NCBI GenBank assembly: GCA_003049485.1
Contig: PYST01000219.1
Location: 1-64,000, forward strand
Direction of reading: 5' to 3'
DNA from: Ophioceras dolichostomum
Taxonomy: Eukaryota; Ascomycota; Sordariomycetes; Magnaporthales; Ophioceraceae
Length of the DNA stretch: 64,000 nt
A program made the translations under genes and the position numbers. Shown here piece by piece: positions 1-10,495 of the stretch. Each line of letters opens with the position of its first letter. The first letter of the stretch is position 1. The notes beneath the pieces are model-generated. The model was given only the letters and a program-made list of their open reading frames with translations, was not told where the DNA came from and did no database searches.

Positions 1-702
1 AATTGTGACGCGGCGAAGTTGACAGTCGCGATGCCAAGAAAAAGTGTACCGGGTGATGATATGTACCGGGTGATGATGAACCACGTTACCAGAAAATAGG
101 AAACACGGTACCGTTCGTGTATCGAACAGTGCGCCATTGTTATTGTCTTAGGGCCGCGTATGAGGAGAAAATAGGGAACACGGTACCGTTCGTGTATCGA
201 ACAGTGCGCCATTGTTATTGTCTTAGGGCCGCGTATGAGGGAAAGCGATGGCCATCGAGAAGCCAGTTTGATGCTGCCTTGGCTGGCGAAGTGGAATTGT
301 AGGTCTGGTTGCCAGAAACACAACACTTCGCACCGAAGCGCTCCCAGTGATTCCTTCTGCAGATGCATCTACGACTGGGTAGCGTAGGAATGTGTTCTTT
401 TGAGGTATTTGGAACAGCAGGATTGAGGAAATGATGGCGCCCTGAGCGGCTACATAAGGCAGCTTCACGGCCAACAACTAAGCGAGTGGCCAGGCAGACG
501 TTGTTAAATATACATACTGTAACATGACAGTCTCTCATACGGAGTTTGGTCCCAGTATAATGCCAGGATGAGAGTATTCATGATCATCAGAACAAACCGC
601 GGTGGCAACATACAGTAGGTGAGGGGTCCAGGCTAACGTAGAATACGCTTGTACTCATACGGGTGGTATTGGCCCACCGAATCTTATATTCACTCCCCGG
701 GA
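1..702. other. Window edge, no supported gene
   Basis: No open reading frame here has convincing protein character. The stretch contains a short direct duplication (listed separately) and the region downstream of the seryl-tRNA synthetase stop codon, so it probably includes that gene's 3' UTR. Confidence 0.6.
92..240. repeat. Two-copy 75-bp tandem duplication
   Basis: Two almost identical units of about 75 bp begin at 92 and 167. Each starts with a GAAAATAGG word and runs through GTGTATCGAACAGTGCGCC to the GCCGCGTATGAGG end. They differ by about one base. Just upstream, at 47-78, an ACCGGGTGATGAT word is also duplicated in tandem. The element is too short to assign to a known repeat family. 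Confidence 0.85.
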
Positions 703-2361
703 TCACCTCCGGTGCTGCTTCAAGCCAATCTTGTCCCTCCCGTCCATCCACGGCCGAAGGACTTTCGGGATCGTGACCGTCTTGTCACTCTCATCCCACC
801 CATTCTCGAGAATAGCAGCCAGGACACGCGGCACTGCGAGCGCGGTGCCGTTGACGGTCCATGGGTAGGCGATCTTCCCGTCGAGCCGGACCCGGGTGGC
901 CAGGCGGCGGGTCTGGTAGTCGGTGCAGATGCTCGCGGACGTCACCTCGCCCCACCCGCCGTTCTTGCCGCGGCGCGAGGGGAAGAAGGCCTCGATGTCG
1001 ATCTTGCGCGTGGCCGACGCGCCCAGGTCCGCGCTCGGCATCTCCAGCACGCGGCAGTGCAGGCCCAGCGGCTCGAGGATCTCGGTCTGGATGTCGACCA
1101 TCTCGTCGAAGACCTCCGTGGTGGCCGTCTCGCCGGGGGCCGTCCACGCGAACATCTCGACCTTGGTGAACTCGTGCACGCGGTACAGCCCCTTGGTGTC
1201 GACGCCCCTTGCGCCAGCCTCGGCGCGGTAGCAGCGCGACACGGCCACGCGCCGGAGCGGCAGCTCGGCCGACGCGATCTCGGCGTCGGCCTTCATGCCC
1301 GCGAGCGGGATCTCCGACGTGCCCGCCAGGCAGAGCTCGGGCCTACCTCGCTCGGCGTCGGACTCCGACTGGGTGAGCGCGTAGATTTGCGTCTCGCCGT
1401 GCGGGTCACGCGGCTGGAAGCCGCAGGCTGCCGCGATGTGCGAGTAAACGATCGAGGGCGGGCTGATTTGGCCCCAGCCGTGGCGCGTGGCGACCGCGAG
1501 GGCGTACTGCACCAAAGCCTGCTCGAGCGCCGCGCCCTCGTTCAGGAGGTAGTACCAGCCCCATCCGGAGGTCGTCGCGGCGCCGGCGAAGTCCATCAGC
1601 CCCAGCTCGGTCCCGATGTGCACGTGCGAGCGCCACACGCGGTCAGACTCGGGCGCCAGGGGCGCCGGCACGGCGGAAGCGCCAGTGCCATGGCCTGCGT
1701 TTTCGGGCGGCTCGTTGATGTAGCTCAGGACCAGCGGCTCGACGCCCAGCGGCGTGGATGTGCTCGTCAGGTTCGGCAGGGCCAGGGCCAGGCGAGACAT
1801 CTCGTCGGTCAGGTCGGTCTCGGCCGCCTCAATGGAGGACAGCTCGTCCTTCAAGGCGCGGGCTTCGGCGAGAAGAGTGTCGCGGGAGAGGCTCCGCAGG
1901 GACTGCGACTCGGCATTGCGGATGTCGTCGGCGGCCTCGTCGCGTGCGGCGGACGGATTGGCCAGCTCTCGCCGTATTATGTTGGAGCGCTCGCGTATTG
2001 CGCGCCCCTTGCGCTGCTGCTCGTGCCAATGCTCGAAGAGGAGGTTGATTCGCGCAGGGTATGAGCTCAGAGGCTTGTAGTTGCGATCGACGCAGTTCTG
2101 CTCGTGCAGCGTTGGGTTCTGTCTAATATGCTTTATATCTATGACAGCTTTGGGCGCCGATGTAGGACGGATAGGGACCGGCTCTGAGGCTTCCGGAGCT
2201 GAGGATGGCTCTTGCTGTAGCTGGCGGGTCGAGCTGTGGAGGAGTCGAGCATTCGGCCGGCAGCTTGGCCGGCAGCGTGGCCGGGCCGGCCCCGTCGTGA
2301 GGCACTTTGCGGGCCGGGGAAGTTGATGTGTAAGCCTCTTCATTTTCTCGGGAACCGACAC
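703..2361 (-). CDS. DIA4: Mitochondrial seryl-tRNA synthetase
   Basis: This intronless 552-residue protein is a class II aminoacyl-tRNA synthetase that charges mitochondrial tRNA-Ser. The first ~60 residues are rich in Arg, Ser and Pro and poor in acidic residues, like a matrix-targeting presequence; a second Met at residue 7 could equally be the start. Residues ~75-190 form the helical tRNA-binding arm typical of SerRS. The core follows with class II motif 2 (CYRAEAGARGVDTKGLYRVH) and motif 3 (NGTALAVPRVLAAILEN), where SerRS normally reads NGSGLAVGR. It ends with the usual RPWMDG-type tail. The length fits fungal mitochondrial SerRS rather than the shorter cytosolic enzyme. It is transcribed away from the Dbp6-like helicase across a 390-bp shared promoter. 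Confidence 0.93.
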   Translation of the reverse strand: MSVPEKMKRLTHQLPRPAKCLTTGPARPRCRPSCRPNARLLHSSTRQLQQEPSSAPEASEPVPIRPTSAPKAVIDIKHIRQNPTLHEQNCVDRNYKPLSSYPARINLLFEHWHEQQRKGRAIRERSNIIRRELANPSAARDEAADDIRNAESQSLRSLSRDTLLAEARALKDELSSIEAAETDLTDEMSRLALALPNLTSTSTPLGVEPLVLSYINEPPENAGHGTGASAVPAPLAPESDRVWRSHVHIGTELGLMDFAGAATTSGWGWYYLLNEGAALEQALVQYALAVATRHGWGQISPPSIVYSHIAAACGFQPRDPHGETQIYALTQSESDAERGRPELCLAGTSEIPLAGMKADAEIASAELPLRRVAVSRCYRAEAGARGVDTKGLYRVHEFTKVEMFAWTAPGETATTEVFDEMVDIQTEILEPLGLHCRVLEMPSADLGASATRKIDIEAFFPSRRGKNGGWGEVTSASICTDYQTRRLATRVRLDGKIAYPWTVNGTALAVPRVLAAILENGWDESDKTVTIPKVLRPWMDGRDKIGLKQHRR

Positions 2362-2751
2362 GGTGGATGCGGCCTGTGGTTGAAGCTCTCGAACTCGGAC
2401 GGGAACGAAGCGCGCCTAAAATCGGCTCAATGGAGCGGGGCCGGCCTAGTTGGAGAAGCTTGACCGAGGACTTCCGCTCGGCCAACCACCAGCGGGAAAA
2501 CCTGGGGTCAATCGGACCAATTGAAGCCAAAGCAAACCCAGCAACATAAGACAAAGCCGAGGTATTACCCCAGGAAGCTAACGCAAAAATTTGAGCAGTA
2601 TTTCCCCAAAATTGGTTGCCCGCTCGACCTCGAGGATAGGGAAGCACAAGGTCGCGATAAGATAAGATGTCGATCAACGGGCGGTAAAATGAGGCAGAAT
2701 TAACTACTGCCGCAGCTCCCCGCCAAAAATTGGGAACTGCGACCAAAGCTT
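2362..2751. promoter_or_regulatory. Divergent promoter region, SerRS / Dbp6
   Basis: These 390 bp separate two genes transcribed outward, one for mitochondrial translation and one for 60S ribosome assembly. The segment must hold both 5' regulatory regions. I could not pick out a specific factor site with confidence. Confidence 0.5.
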
Positions 2752-5670
2752 ATGGGGACGACAGTGCCTGCTTCACGCTCCAAACCCAAATTTGGCAACC
2801 CAACCGGCGAAATGTATGCTCGATACGTGCCTCCGCCAAAGGCCAAACCCGACGGTGGCACCTCTCCATCGCGAGCGCCTCTCCCTGAACCGGAGCCGGC
2901 ATCGCAGCATGTGGCCCCTCCTCCTGCAGCGCAGGGAAGAACTACCCAAACGCCATATGCCCGGTACATCCCACCACCGAAGAAGACAGAACCAAAGAGG
3001 ACGAATGTACCGCCGCCGCCTCCTGCCACCCCTAATCCCACTCCGTCTCAACCCCGTAGGATCGTCTTCAACTATGACGAAGACGATGCTCCAGTACCCA
3101 CAAGGCCCACGCCTTACTACGAGGAAGACGATGGCAATGAAAGGAAAAGAAAGAGGGCAAAGACTGATGTAGAAACCCCCAAAAGCACTGATGAGAAGAA
3201 GGACGGAAAGAAGGAACGGCGGAAGAAAGAAAAAGATGTCAAGACCAAGGCCGTCGAGCCGGAAAGCCAGAGTCCAGAAACGGCTCGACCCTCCACATTA
3301 GACCAGACTGAGCCTGTGGCTGTGGCCGACGAGCAACCCGGCGAAGTCTTAGAGAAGAAGGAGAGGAGAGAGAAGAAAAAGAAGAAAGAAAAGAAAGCCA
3401 AGGCTACAAATAATGAAGTGGTCGAAGATGGCGATGTGGAGATGCAAGACGCTAGAGACGTGGATGGCGCCGTGACGGAAGCGGTGGTGCAGGAGAAGAA
3501 AACCAAGGAGAAAGCAGTGGAGTCGCGGCATAAATCTGTGCTCGAGAAAAAAGAAAAGTCTCTCCAGCAGGCTCTCGCAGCAGCAGCATCATTGGCTGAA
3601 TCGGAGAGGTCAAACGCCTTATCCCAGCAGCATGCACCAGAAGAGGAAGGCGAGGTGCACGGCCTGGAGCCACTGCCGCAGCCGGCACCGGCCGTGATAG
3701 ACACATCCACGCCCCTCTACGAGACGCTACCGCCATGGCTCGCCCGGCCAGTTCAGGTCTCTCCGGACACAAGAGCGGCCTGGACCTCGCTGGGTTTCCA
3801 GCCAGAGCTGGGCGTCAGTCCGGTGGCTGCCCAGGTGCTAGCCACGAAGGGGTATAAGGAGGCATTTGCTGTGCAGACGGCCGTGGTCCCTCGGTTGTTG
3901 CCTGCGCCTATGGACTACCACATGCAACACGGCGGCGCGGGGGACCTGGTCATCTCAGCCGCCACTGGATCCGGCAAGACGCTAGCCTACGTGCTCCCTC
4001 TGGTGCGCGACATCAGCTACGGTGCCGTGACGAAGCTCCGGGCCTTGATCGTTGTGCCGACACGCGAGCTCGTGCGGCAGGTCCAGGAGGTGTGCGAGGC
4101 CTGCGCCATCGCGTTCGCCGAGCCAGGGAGGAAGCGTGTCCGCATTGGGACCGCAGTGGGGAACCAGACCTTCGCGAAGGAGCAGCTGAGCCTCGTGGAC
4201 GGGGAGCTGCGGTACGATCCCGAGGGATATGCGCGGCTGGTGGAAGAGCGCAAGTGGGCGAATCTCCGGAGGCGAGAGGAGGAAGACCCGGACTTTGACA
4301 TGCTGGAGCTGCTGGATACGCCGCTCCCGCTGGTCCAGCACGTTGTCGAGCGCACGTCGAAAGTTGATGTGCTGATCTGCACTCCCGGCCGGCTGGTGGA
4401 GCATATGGAGCGCACGCCCGGTTTCAACTTGGATTACGTCCGCTGGTTGGTGGTGGACGAGGCGGATAAGCTGTTGGAGCAGAGCTTCCAGCAGTGGCTC
4501 GACGTGGTGATGCAGAAGCTCTCAGTCGAGAAAGCTGCCGGAACGCGAGATTTCCCCATGCAGAGCAGGTCTGGCGTCCGTAAGGTCATTCTCAGTGCCA
4601 CAATGCCGCGCAATATCAGCCTGCTGAGCAAGTTGCGACTGCGGCGGCCGGAGTTGATTTTCCTGACCGGCGGAGCGACCGTGACGACGGAGGACAGCGC
4701 GGCTGGCGACCGGGAGCAGCAGCAGCAGCAACAATCCAGCTCATATGAGCTTGCGCTACCGGAGCTGCTGCAAGAGTCGGCCATCAAGATTCGCGACCCG
4801 GAACAGAAACCGCTATATCTGGTAGACCTGTTGAATGGCGGGAATATGCGGTCCGCCCGGCCGGGGAAGCTGGTTGCTTCACCACTCAGGCAGCCCAAAG
4901 CCAAACCCTCCGAGGAGGAATCTGATACCTCTTCTTCGGGCTCCGATTCGGGCTCATCGTCGTCCTCGTCGGCAACGTCCTCCGATGAAGATTCCGACGA
5001 GGATGAGGACAGCGGTGAAGACAAGTCAGAGCCAGCTACAAAAATAGACACTGTCCTGATCTTCACCAAATCCAACGAGACAGCCCTCCGGCTCTCCAGG
5101 CTCCTGGAAATCCTCTCACCAAATATCGCCCCATTGATCGGCACGCTGGCCTCCACTACGCGGACCTCGGAGCGCAGGAAGGTGCTGCGGGCGTTCACCG
5201 CGGGCAAGCTGCGCATCCTCGTTGCGTCCGACCTCGTGGCCCGCGGCCTCGACCTGCGAGGACTCGACCATGTAGTGAACTACGACATGCCGCCCAGCGT
5301 GCGCGCCTACGTGCACCGCGTCGGCCGCACGGCGCGCGCGGGCACGAAGGGCCGTGCGTGGACTTTCTTCACCAAGACGGAGGCCGGGTGGTTCTTCGCC
5401 GAGGTGGCTGGTCTGCAGCAGGGGTCGAACTCGTCGTCGAAGCGCGCTGCTGCTGCTGCTGCTGCTGCTTCCGCTAGTGGTGGTGAGGTCTCGAGCATGC
5501 CTATCAGGCGGTCTGGGAAGGTAGAGATCGTGAAGGTCACGGCGAGGAGGTCCGTTCGGGAGTGGGAGAGGAGTACTGTAGTCGGCGACTTTAGCGAGGA
5601 GAGGCTTGCTGAGTATGAGAGGGCGCTGGCGGAGCTGGGGAGGGAGGCTAAGGAGTCGAGGGAGAAGTGA
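2752..5670 (+). CDS. DBP6: ATP-dependent RNA helicase, Dbp6/DDX51 type
   Basis: This intronless 972-residue DEAD-box helicase should act in the nucleolus in early 60S pre-ribosome assembly, as Dbp6 does. Residues 1-330 are low complexity, with Pro-rich segments followed by Lys/Glu-rich runs. The helicase core shows motif I AATGSGKT (~402-409), Ia PTREL, Ib TPGR, motif II DEAD (~570) within VVDEADKLLE, motif III SAT (~615), IV IFTKS, V RGLD and VI HRVGRTAR (~855). A Ser/Asp/Glu-rich acidic insert (~720-765) lies between the two RecA lobes. This insert and the spacing favour the Dbp6/DDX51 subfamily. A GCT trinucleotide run at 5446-5469 encodes a short polyalanine tract. It is divergent from mitochondrial SerRS. 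Confidence 0.92.
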   Translation: MGTTVPASRSKPKFGNPTGEMYARYVPPPKAKPDGGTSPSRAPLPEPEPASQHVAPPPAAQGRTTQTPYARYIPPPKKTEPKRTNVPPPPPATPNPTPSQPRRIVFNYDEDDAPVPTRPTPYYEEDDGNERKRKRAKTDVETPKSTDEKKDGKKERRKKEKDVKTKAVEPESQSPETARPSTLDQTEPVAVADEQPGEVLEKKERREKKKKKEKKAKATNNEVVEDGDVEMQDARDVDGAVTEAVVQEKKTKEKAVESRHKSVLEKKEKSLQQALAAAASLAESERSNALSQQHAPEEEGEVHGLEPLPQPAPAVIDTSTPLYETLPPWLARPVQVSPDTRAAWTSLGFQPELGVSPVAAQVLATKGYKEAFAVQTAVVPRLLPAPMDYHMQHGGAGDLVISAATGSGKTLAYVLPLVRDISYGAVTKLRALIVVPTRELVRQVQEVCEACAIAFAEPGRKRVRIGTAVGNQTFAKEQLSLVDGELRYDPEGYARLVEERKWANLRRREEEDPDFDMLELLDTPLPLVQHVVERTSKVDVLICTPGRLVEHMERTPGFNLDYVRWLVVDEADKLLEQSFQQWLDVVMQKLSVEKAAGTRDFPMQSRSGVRKVILSATMPRNISLLSKLRLRRPELIFLTGGATVTTEDSAAGDREQQQQQQSSSYELALPELLQESAIKIRDPEQKPLYLVDLLNGGNMRSARPGKLVASPLRQPKAKPSEEESDTSSSGSDSGSSSSSSATSSDEDSDEDEDSGEDKSEPATKIDTVLIFTKSNETALRLSRLLEILSPNIAPLIGTLASTTRTSERRKVLRAFTAGKLRILVASDLVARGLDLRGLDHVVNYDMPPSVRAYVHRVGRTARAGTKGRAWTFFTKTEAGWFFAEVAGLQQGSNSSSKRAAAAAAAASASGGEVSSMPIRRSGKVEIVKVTARRSVREWERSTVVGDFSEERLAEYERALAELGREAKESREK

Positions 5671-5867
5671 CCGGACCGACCTACGTACTCTTCTTTTTCG
5701 TCTTTAGGTAGTCTACTGATTGATGGTTGTGACACCACCCGCTTTGAGCTCATAGCATCAATGGCTTCCAGGTGGGCACGCACTCAATCGACCAAGAAAG
5801 GCTTGGGGAAATATTCTGAAATATGTCGACATTCTATATAGAATAAATACTACATGCTATATACAGG

Positions 5868-8172
5868 CTACAGGAGCAAAGCTACGAAGAGCCACGAAAG
5901 TAGCGGGACTTCCACCCACCCACCTGCGGCGAGGGCGCCCGGCGTGGCAGCGGCAGCAGCAGCATTTGTCGAAGTCGACGTCGCCTGGCCGCCAGCGCTC
6001 GTAGCCGTATTAGTCGAGCTCGTCGTCGTCGTCGTCGCGCCCCCACCACCAGACAGGGCGGCGCAGCCACGGTCGTACGCGTTCCCGGCGACTAGATTCG
6101 GCCCCGTCTTGTTCTCGAACGCCAGCCGGACCAGCGTGCGGTCTGCGGCCGAGTATCGCGGCCACCCGCCGCCGCTGGAGGCGGGGAGGCCTTCTAGGCC
6201 GTGGACGGGGTCCTTGGCGAAGGTGGACCAGGCGTTGCGCATGTAGGCGCTTATTTCTAGCTCTGCGGCCGTGTTGGCGATTACTTTGGTTGGCATTGTG
6301 CCGAAGAGGATGGGGAGCTTGGTGTGGAGGGTGGTGTTAGTGGAGTGGTCCTTGGTGAGCGGGTTTACTTGGCAGGGCGGCGAATAGGGGTTGGCGGGTG
6401 GATCAGTCAGTGGGTTGTAGCTAGCCCTCTCTCATCATACCTCTGAGCCGTGCCATGCACCGCTGGACGGGTTGGTGTACAACTCCAGGTTGGGAAACGC
6501 CCCGAAATACCGATATCTCCAAACAGGATTGCCCTTCGCCACCGCGACGGCTGCTCGCCCGGCCGTGGGGCAGGTGAAGCGCTGCTGCTGGATCACGGGC
6601 CAGATGGCCTCCGGCGCGTTCGGGGCCAGCAGCCGGAACAGCCCGATCTCGTTGTCCGTGTTCCCCACCAGCATGGGCAGCGCGGCGGGGCTCCGGGTCG
6701 AGGCGTACTCGCGCTCTGGGAACACGAGGGTGCCGTCGACGGTGGGGCCGAAGGGCAGGAGGGCGTCGGAGCGGGCGGCGGTCAGGCTCGAAGGGATGGC
6801 GGCTGAGATGTCGGCCGCGGACTTGCCGAGCATGCAGGAGTGGATCGAGGCTGGTGTGACGGAGGAGGATGAGGAGGTGCGGTTGCCGCAGCCGAGGATT
6901 GCGGTGAGGTTGAACCAAATGTTTGCGGCGTCGGAGGCTGTGGAGACGCCGAAGGAGGTTGCTGTCCCGGACTGGGCGATGAAGCCGCTTACGATGGGGT
7001 CGGTTGCCCAAGCGTAGGAGTCTGGAGGGGGTGGCGGTTTGTGTTAGTCTATCTGAGCTGCTTGGGTTGCGCGAGTTCTAGCTGGGGAGCGGCCGGGAGG
7101 TGGATAGGGGATGGAGCTGGGCTTACAGTGGTCGACGGAGGCTCCGCCCGCGGACTCGCCGAAGATGATGATTCGGCTCGGATCGCCGCCGAAAGCCGCA
7201 ATGTTGTCCCGAACCCACTCCACTGCCATACGTTGGTCCAGCAGTCCTAGATTCGCGGGTGCGGTTGGGTCGCCTGGGAAGCCGAAGAGTGCTAGGCGGT
7301 AGCTAGAATAATAAGGCAACAGGTTAGACCAGCTGATCAAACTGGGCGAGTACCAGACAGCCTTCTTACTGACTTGATGGTTACCAACACTACATCCTCC
7401 TGGTCTGCGAAGAGCTGGCCGTTGTACCACGACAGCGAAGAGCTTCCTATCAATGAGTCCGGGGCATTATCAGCATAGCAACCACCAGTCTTAGTTCCAC
7501 CCAACTCTATCGATGAAAGTGAGTTGCTCAAGTGATGCTTACCCTGGATGAATGCTCCGCCATGGATGAACACCATGACCGCCTTCTTCTGTTCTCCAGT
7601 CTGTGGCTTGGTCCACACGTTCAAAGTGAGGCAGTCTTCGCGTTCAGGGGTCGCAGTTGCGTCCTTAGAAGAAATGAGGTACTGGCCCGCCGAGGTGAGC
7701 CCCAGCTTGTCTCGGCCACTGGTTCCCCCTCCACCAAACGAGAGGGTAGAGGTGTTGGTTCCAACACAAGAAAACCCCTAAAGTCGAACCCATTGTCTTG
7801 TCAGCAGAGACGTCTACTACATCGTCGTCCTGGGAAAGGAGATCTTTCGCTCACAAAGCTTGACCCGTTGAGAGCGGCTGTACTAGAGAATTTCACGGGA
7901 GGCTGAAAGCGGAGTGTTCCAACGGGCGGTTGAGCGTAGGGGATGCCCAGATATTCGGAGACGGAGACCGCACCGGATGCGGCGTGGCCCTGGACCGGCC
8001 CACTGCTGGTCTGGACAGTCTGACCAACCTGCCAGGTCTGTCTTGTCGACAGGTATGCCCGCTGGTTTGCATCTCGGCGCGAGTCGGAGCCTAATGCAAT
8101 AGTAGGAAAACACGCGAGGAGGATGATCCTTGGCGCAAGAAGCACCGCGAGACTTAGAAGACTCTTCATCAC
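5868..8172 (-). CDS. Type-B carboxylesterase/lipase, secreted, probably GPI-anchored
   Basis: Six exons (8172-7855, 7777-7543, 7446-7374, 7302-7127, 7021-6441, 6317-5868) join in frame to about 610 residues. Residues 1-~28 are a signal peptide. The alpha/beta-hydrolase core shows EYLGIPYAQPPVG, EDCLTLNVW, the oxyanion-hole HGGAF, INYRL across an exon join, and the nucleophile elbow GESAGG. The acid is likely in GNTDNEIG and the catalytic His in AWHGSE. After the core comes a Ser/Thr/Ala-rich linker and a hydrophobic C-terminus (PLLSWLFVALLL), which suggests a GPI anchor signal. The last intron's acceptor is the least certain; a CAAG site restores the family's HGSELPILFGT block. It probably hydrolyses short esters or lipids at the cell surface; the substrate is unknown. 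Confidence 0.88.
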
Positions 8173-8898
8173 GGTAAACCAAATTCGGAACTTTAAAGCG
8201 TCTTAGGAAAAATAAGAGGCGATACCTCAGTGCTCAATACCCAAAAAGCGATGATACTACTAGAACTTATTTATTTACTTCTGTATACATGACTTCTTGC
8301 AATCGAACCATCAACATCCTGGAGTCGCCCGGCTAACCCCTTACAAAATTGGTTAGGTGCTTGCGCGTTCATTCTCCAGAATGGAGGCACAGCCCGAAGC
8401 TGAGGGTAAAAGTACCCGAGCAATCACAACCCCTCAGCTGAACAGGGGATGGCATCAACACTAGTTGTTATTTGTTTGACAGGAAGTTGTTCAATTTCCA
8501 AAAACCATTGACCCTATGAGAAACTCAATGTGCACTTCAATCCAAGCAACCACTCGAGTCCAAAGGTAGGTAGCGTATGTAGAATGATGTACGCTAGATG
8601 TATGTTGTCGTCAACCCTAACCCTCGCCCTGGATCCTGAGATACGTCGATTTAAACATCAAGGACCCGAAACCTTAAATCTTCAAAAAATGCCTTACACA
8701 TCTTTCCAAGCCGACCTCGTCCGATGTCCACGTCATTGAACCAAACATCATTGCGTTGCTCGGTTGAAAGTGAGTCGCTACTAACACGCGACGATGCTCT
8801 CCCTGTTCATTTCAATATCTGTGGCTAGCCCTAATTGATCGTGGTGGGTTATCAACAGATCACAATGATCGCCAGACACAGCCACAGTGGTGACGATC
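8173..8898. other. Intergenic, upstream of the carboxylesterase
   Basis: No coding signal is visible. The part nearest 8172 is the carboxylesterase promoter and 5' UTR. The part nearest 8899 is the 3' flank of the U-box-like gene. Base composition is noticeably more AT-rich than the flanking exons. Confidence 0.5.
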
Positions 8899-10495
8899 TC
8901 ATGCAGTCGCCGCTACCACCGGCGTCGGCACTGTTGGCACCTTCCGGAGGAAGCTGGCCGCCTGGCTGAGGAAGTCCCCGGTCTTGTGGAAGCACGTCCG
9001 GTTGGCCTTCGCGTCGCTGATGGCCTCGGAGATGGTGAAGTCGTACGCGAGCCGCGTGTGGCGGTCGGTGGCGGGGATCTTGAGCACGTCGAGCACGCGC
9101 CGCTCCGCCGCGGGCAGGGTGGCCTCGAACGTCAGGAACTCGTCGATCGCCTGCAGGCTCGGCAGCGCGTCGGCGGACTGGTCCGCTAGCATGACGGTGG
9201 CTAGGCGCGCGATGTGCGCCACCGTCTCCGCTCGCACGCCGTTCTTCATGTTCGCCTGCTCCTCGACCCGCGGCCGCAGGCGCTGGCCGAGCGGGTGGGC
9301 CAGGATCGCGCGGGCGTCGTCCGCCGAGAATAGCTCGCGCGAGAGCGGGTTGCGCATCACGCCCCCGTTGGCCTCCAGCGCGTTCGCCAGCTCCGACATG
9401 TCCCAGGCGTAGTTGTCTTCCGTGGCGAGGAACTTGGCCCGGGGCACCTTCTTCACCGCGTCGCCCAGCATCGTCTCGGTGTTGGCGTACTTCTTGCCGA
9501 AGGGCGGATTCAGCTCGTGCTCCAGGTGCATCAGCGCGTCGCGTGCTAGCGCCTGCATTGCTTCCGGGACAGCTGCCTGCAGAATCTGCTGCCGCTGCCG
9601 GAGTCGTCGTCTGATCGCCTCGCTGTCTAGCGACGGGTTCTCGGCGAACTCCCACTGGACGACCTCGAGGAAGTCTTCGATTATAAGGCCGAGGCACTTT
9701 TCCGGGTTGGCTTGGAGATCTCTAGCCACTTTTCAAGCGATCAAGCAGGCCGAAGTGTTATTCTTGTCAGCCATCCCGTCTTTGGTTCTTCCACTTGGGC
9801 GACAGCTGTCACAACGGCAGGGGAGAGGAAGGAGCTCTCATACATTCCCGGATTGCCCGTGGAGGTCTTCGCGACACCACTGTACTCATGTGGCCTGTCA
9901 TGATGGCATGGATATTTTCGATCATGTCCTCGCCGTCCTTGATTTTCTGCACTGCCCTCAGAGCCAGCATTTCCTCGTTCAGCCCAGCTGCCTTCCCCAT
10001 TAGCCGGCGGTAGTCCTTCTCGAAGGCCGTCTCCATCTTGGCGCGGTCGGCCTCAGAAGCCGGCTCCCTTCCGGGGGTGATTCGCCTGCTCTTCGGGTTT
10101 GTCGCCACGGGCGCCTGCTGCTGCTGCTGCTGTTGTTGTTGTCGTTGTTGCTGTTGTTGCTGTGGCTGTCCTTGTCGTTGCTGCCTCCCTTCCTCTCGAG
10201 GTCTTGAAGAACCCGCTGCTTGCAGGCTACTCTGGGGCATCGCTTGAGAGTCTATGTATTTCTTCGCTTTTGCGTGTTTGGGGTTGATCTTGAGGATCTC
10301 CCGCGCAACTCCCAGTGCCGCGCCTGGATGCTCAGTTTGTCAGTTTTTGCTCTTTTCAGGCGGCCAGAGCCGTGCTACCACGAACGCACCTCTGTCTCCG
10401 ATTTGAATCCACTGCTCGAGAATGATCTCTCGAATATCAACGCTTCGGGGCTCTCGTTCGAGAAGGTCGTAAAGCTCGACAAGAAGCTGCGACAT
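8899..10495 (-). CDS. U-box-like protein with polyQ linker, function unknown
   Basis: Three exons (10495-10390, 10323-9844, 9728-8899) give 471 residues. All junctions use GT..AG and keep frame. Residues 1-60 are helical and resemble a TPR-type start (MSQLLVELYDLLEREPRSVD, then ALGVAREILKINPKHAKAKK). A Gln-rich linker of ~25 residues, encoded by CAG/CAA repeats, follows. The C-terminal half has helices and then GGVMRNPLSRELFSADD with downstream AHPLG, a pattern resembling the metal-free U-box fold of E3 ubiquitin ligases. I infer a possible role in ubiquitination; no catalytic residue can be pointed to. It lies head-to-head with the PARP-domain gene across 762 bp. Confidence 0.7.

Noticed and set aside
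649..2064. 471-codon open frame on the plus strand
   Set aside because: It lies opposite the seryl-tRNA synthetase; its Arg/Gly/Ala-rich translation is the usual antisense shadow of a GC-rich gene.
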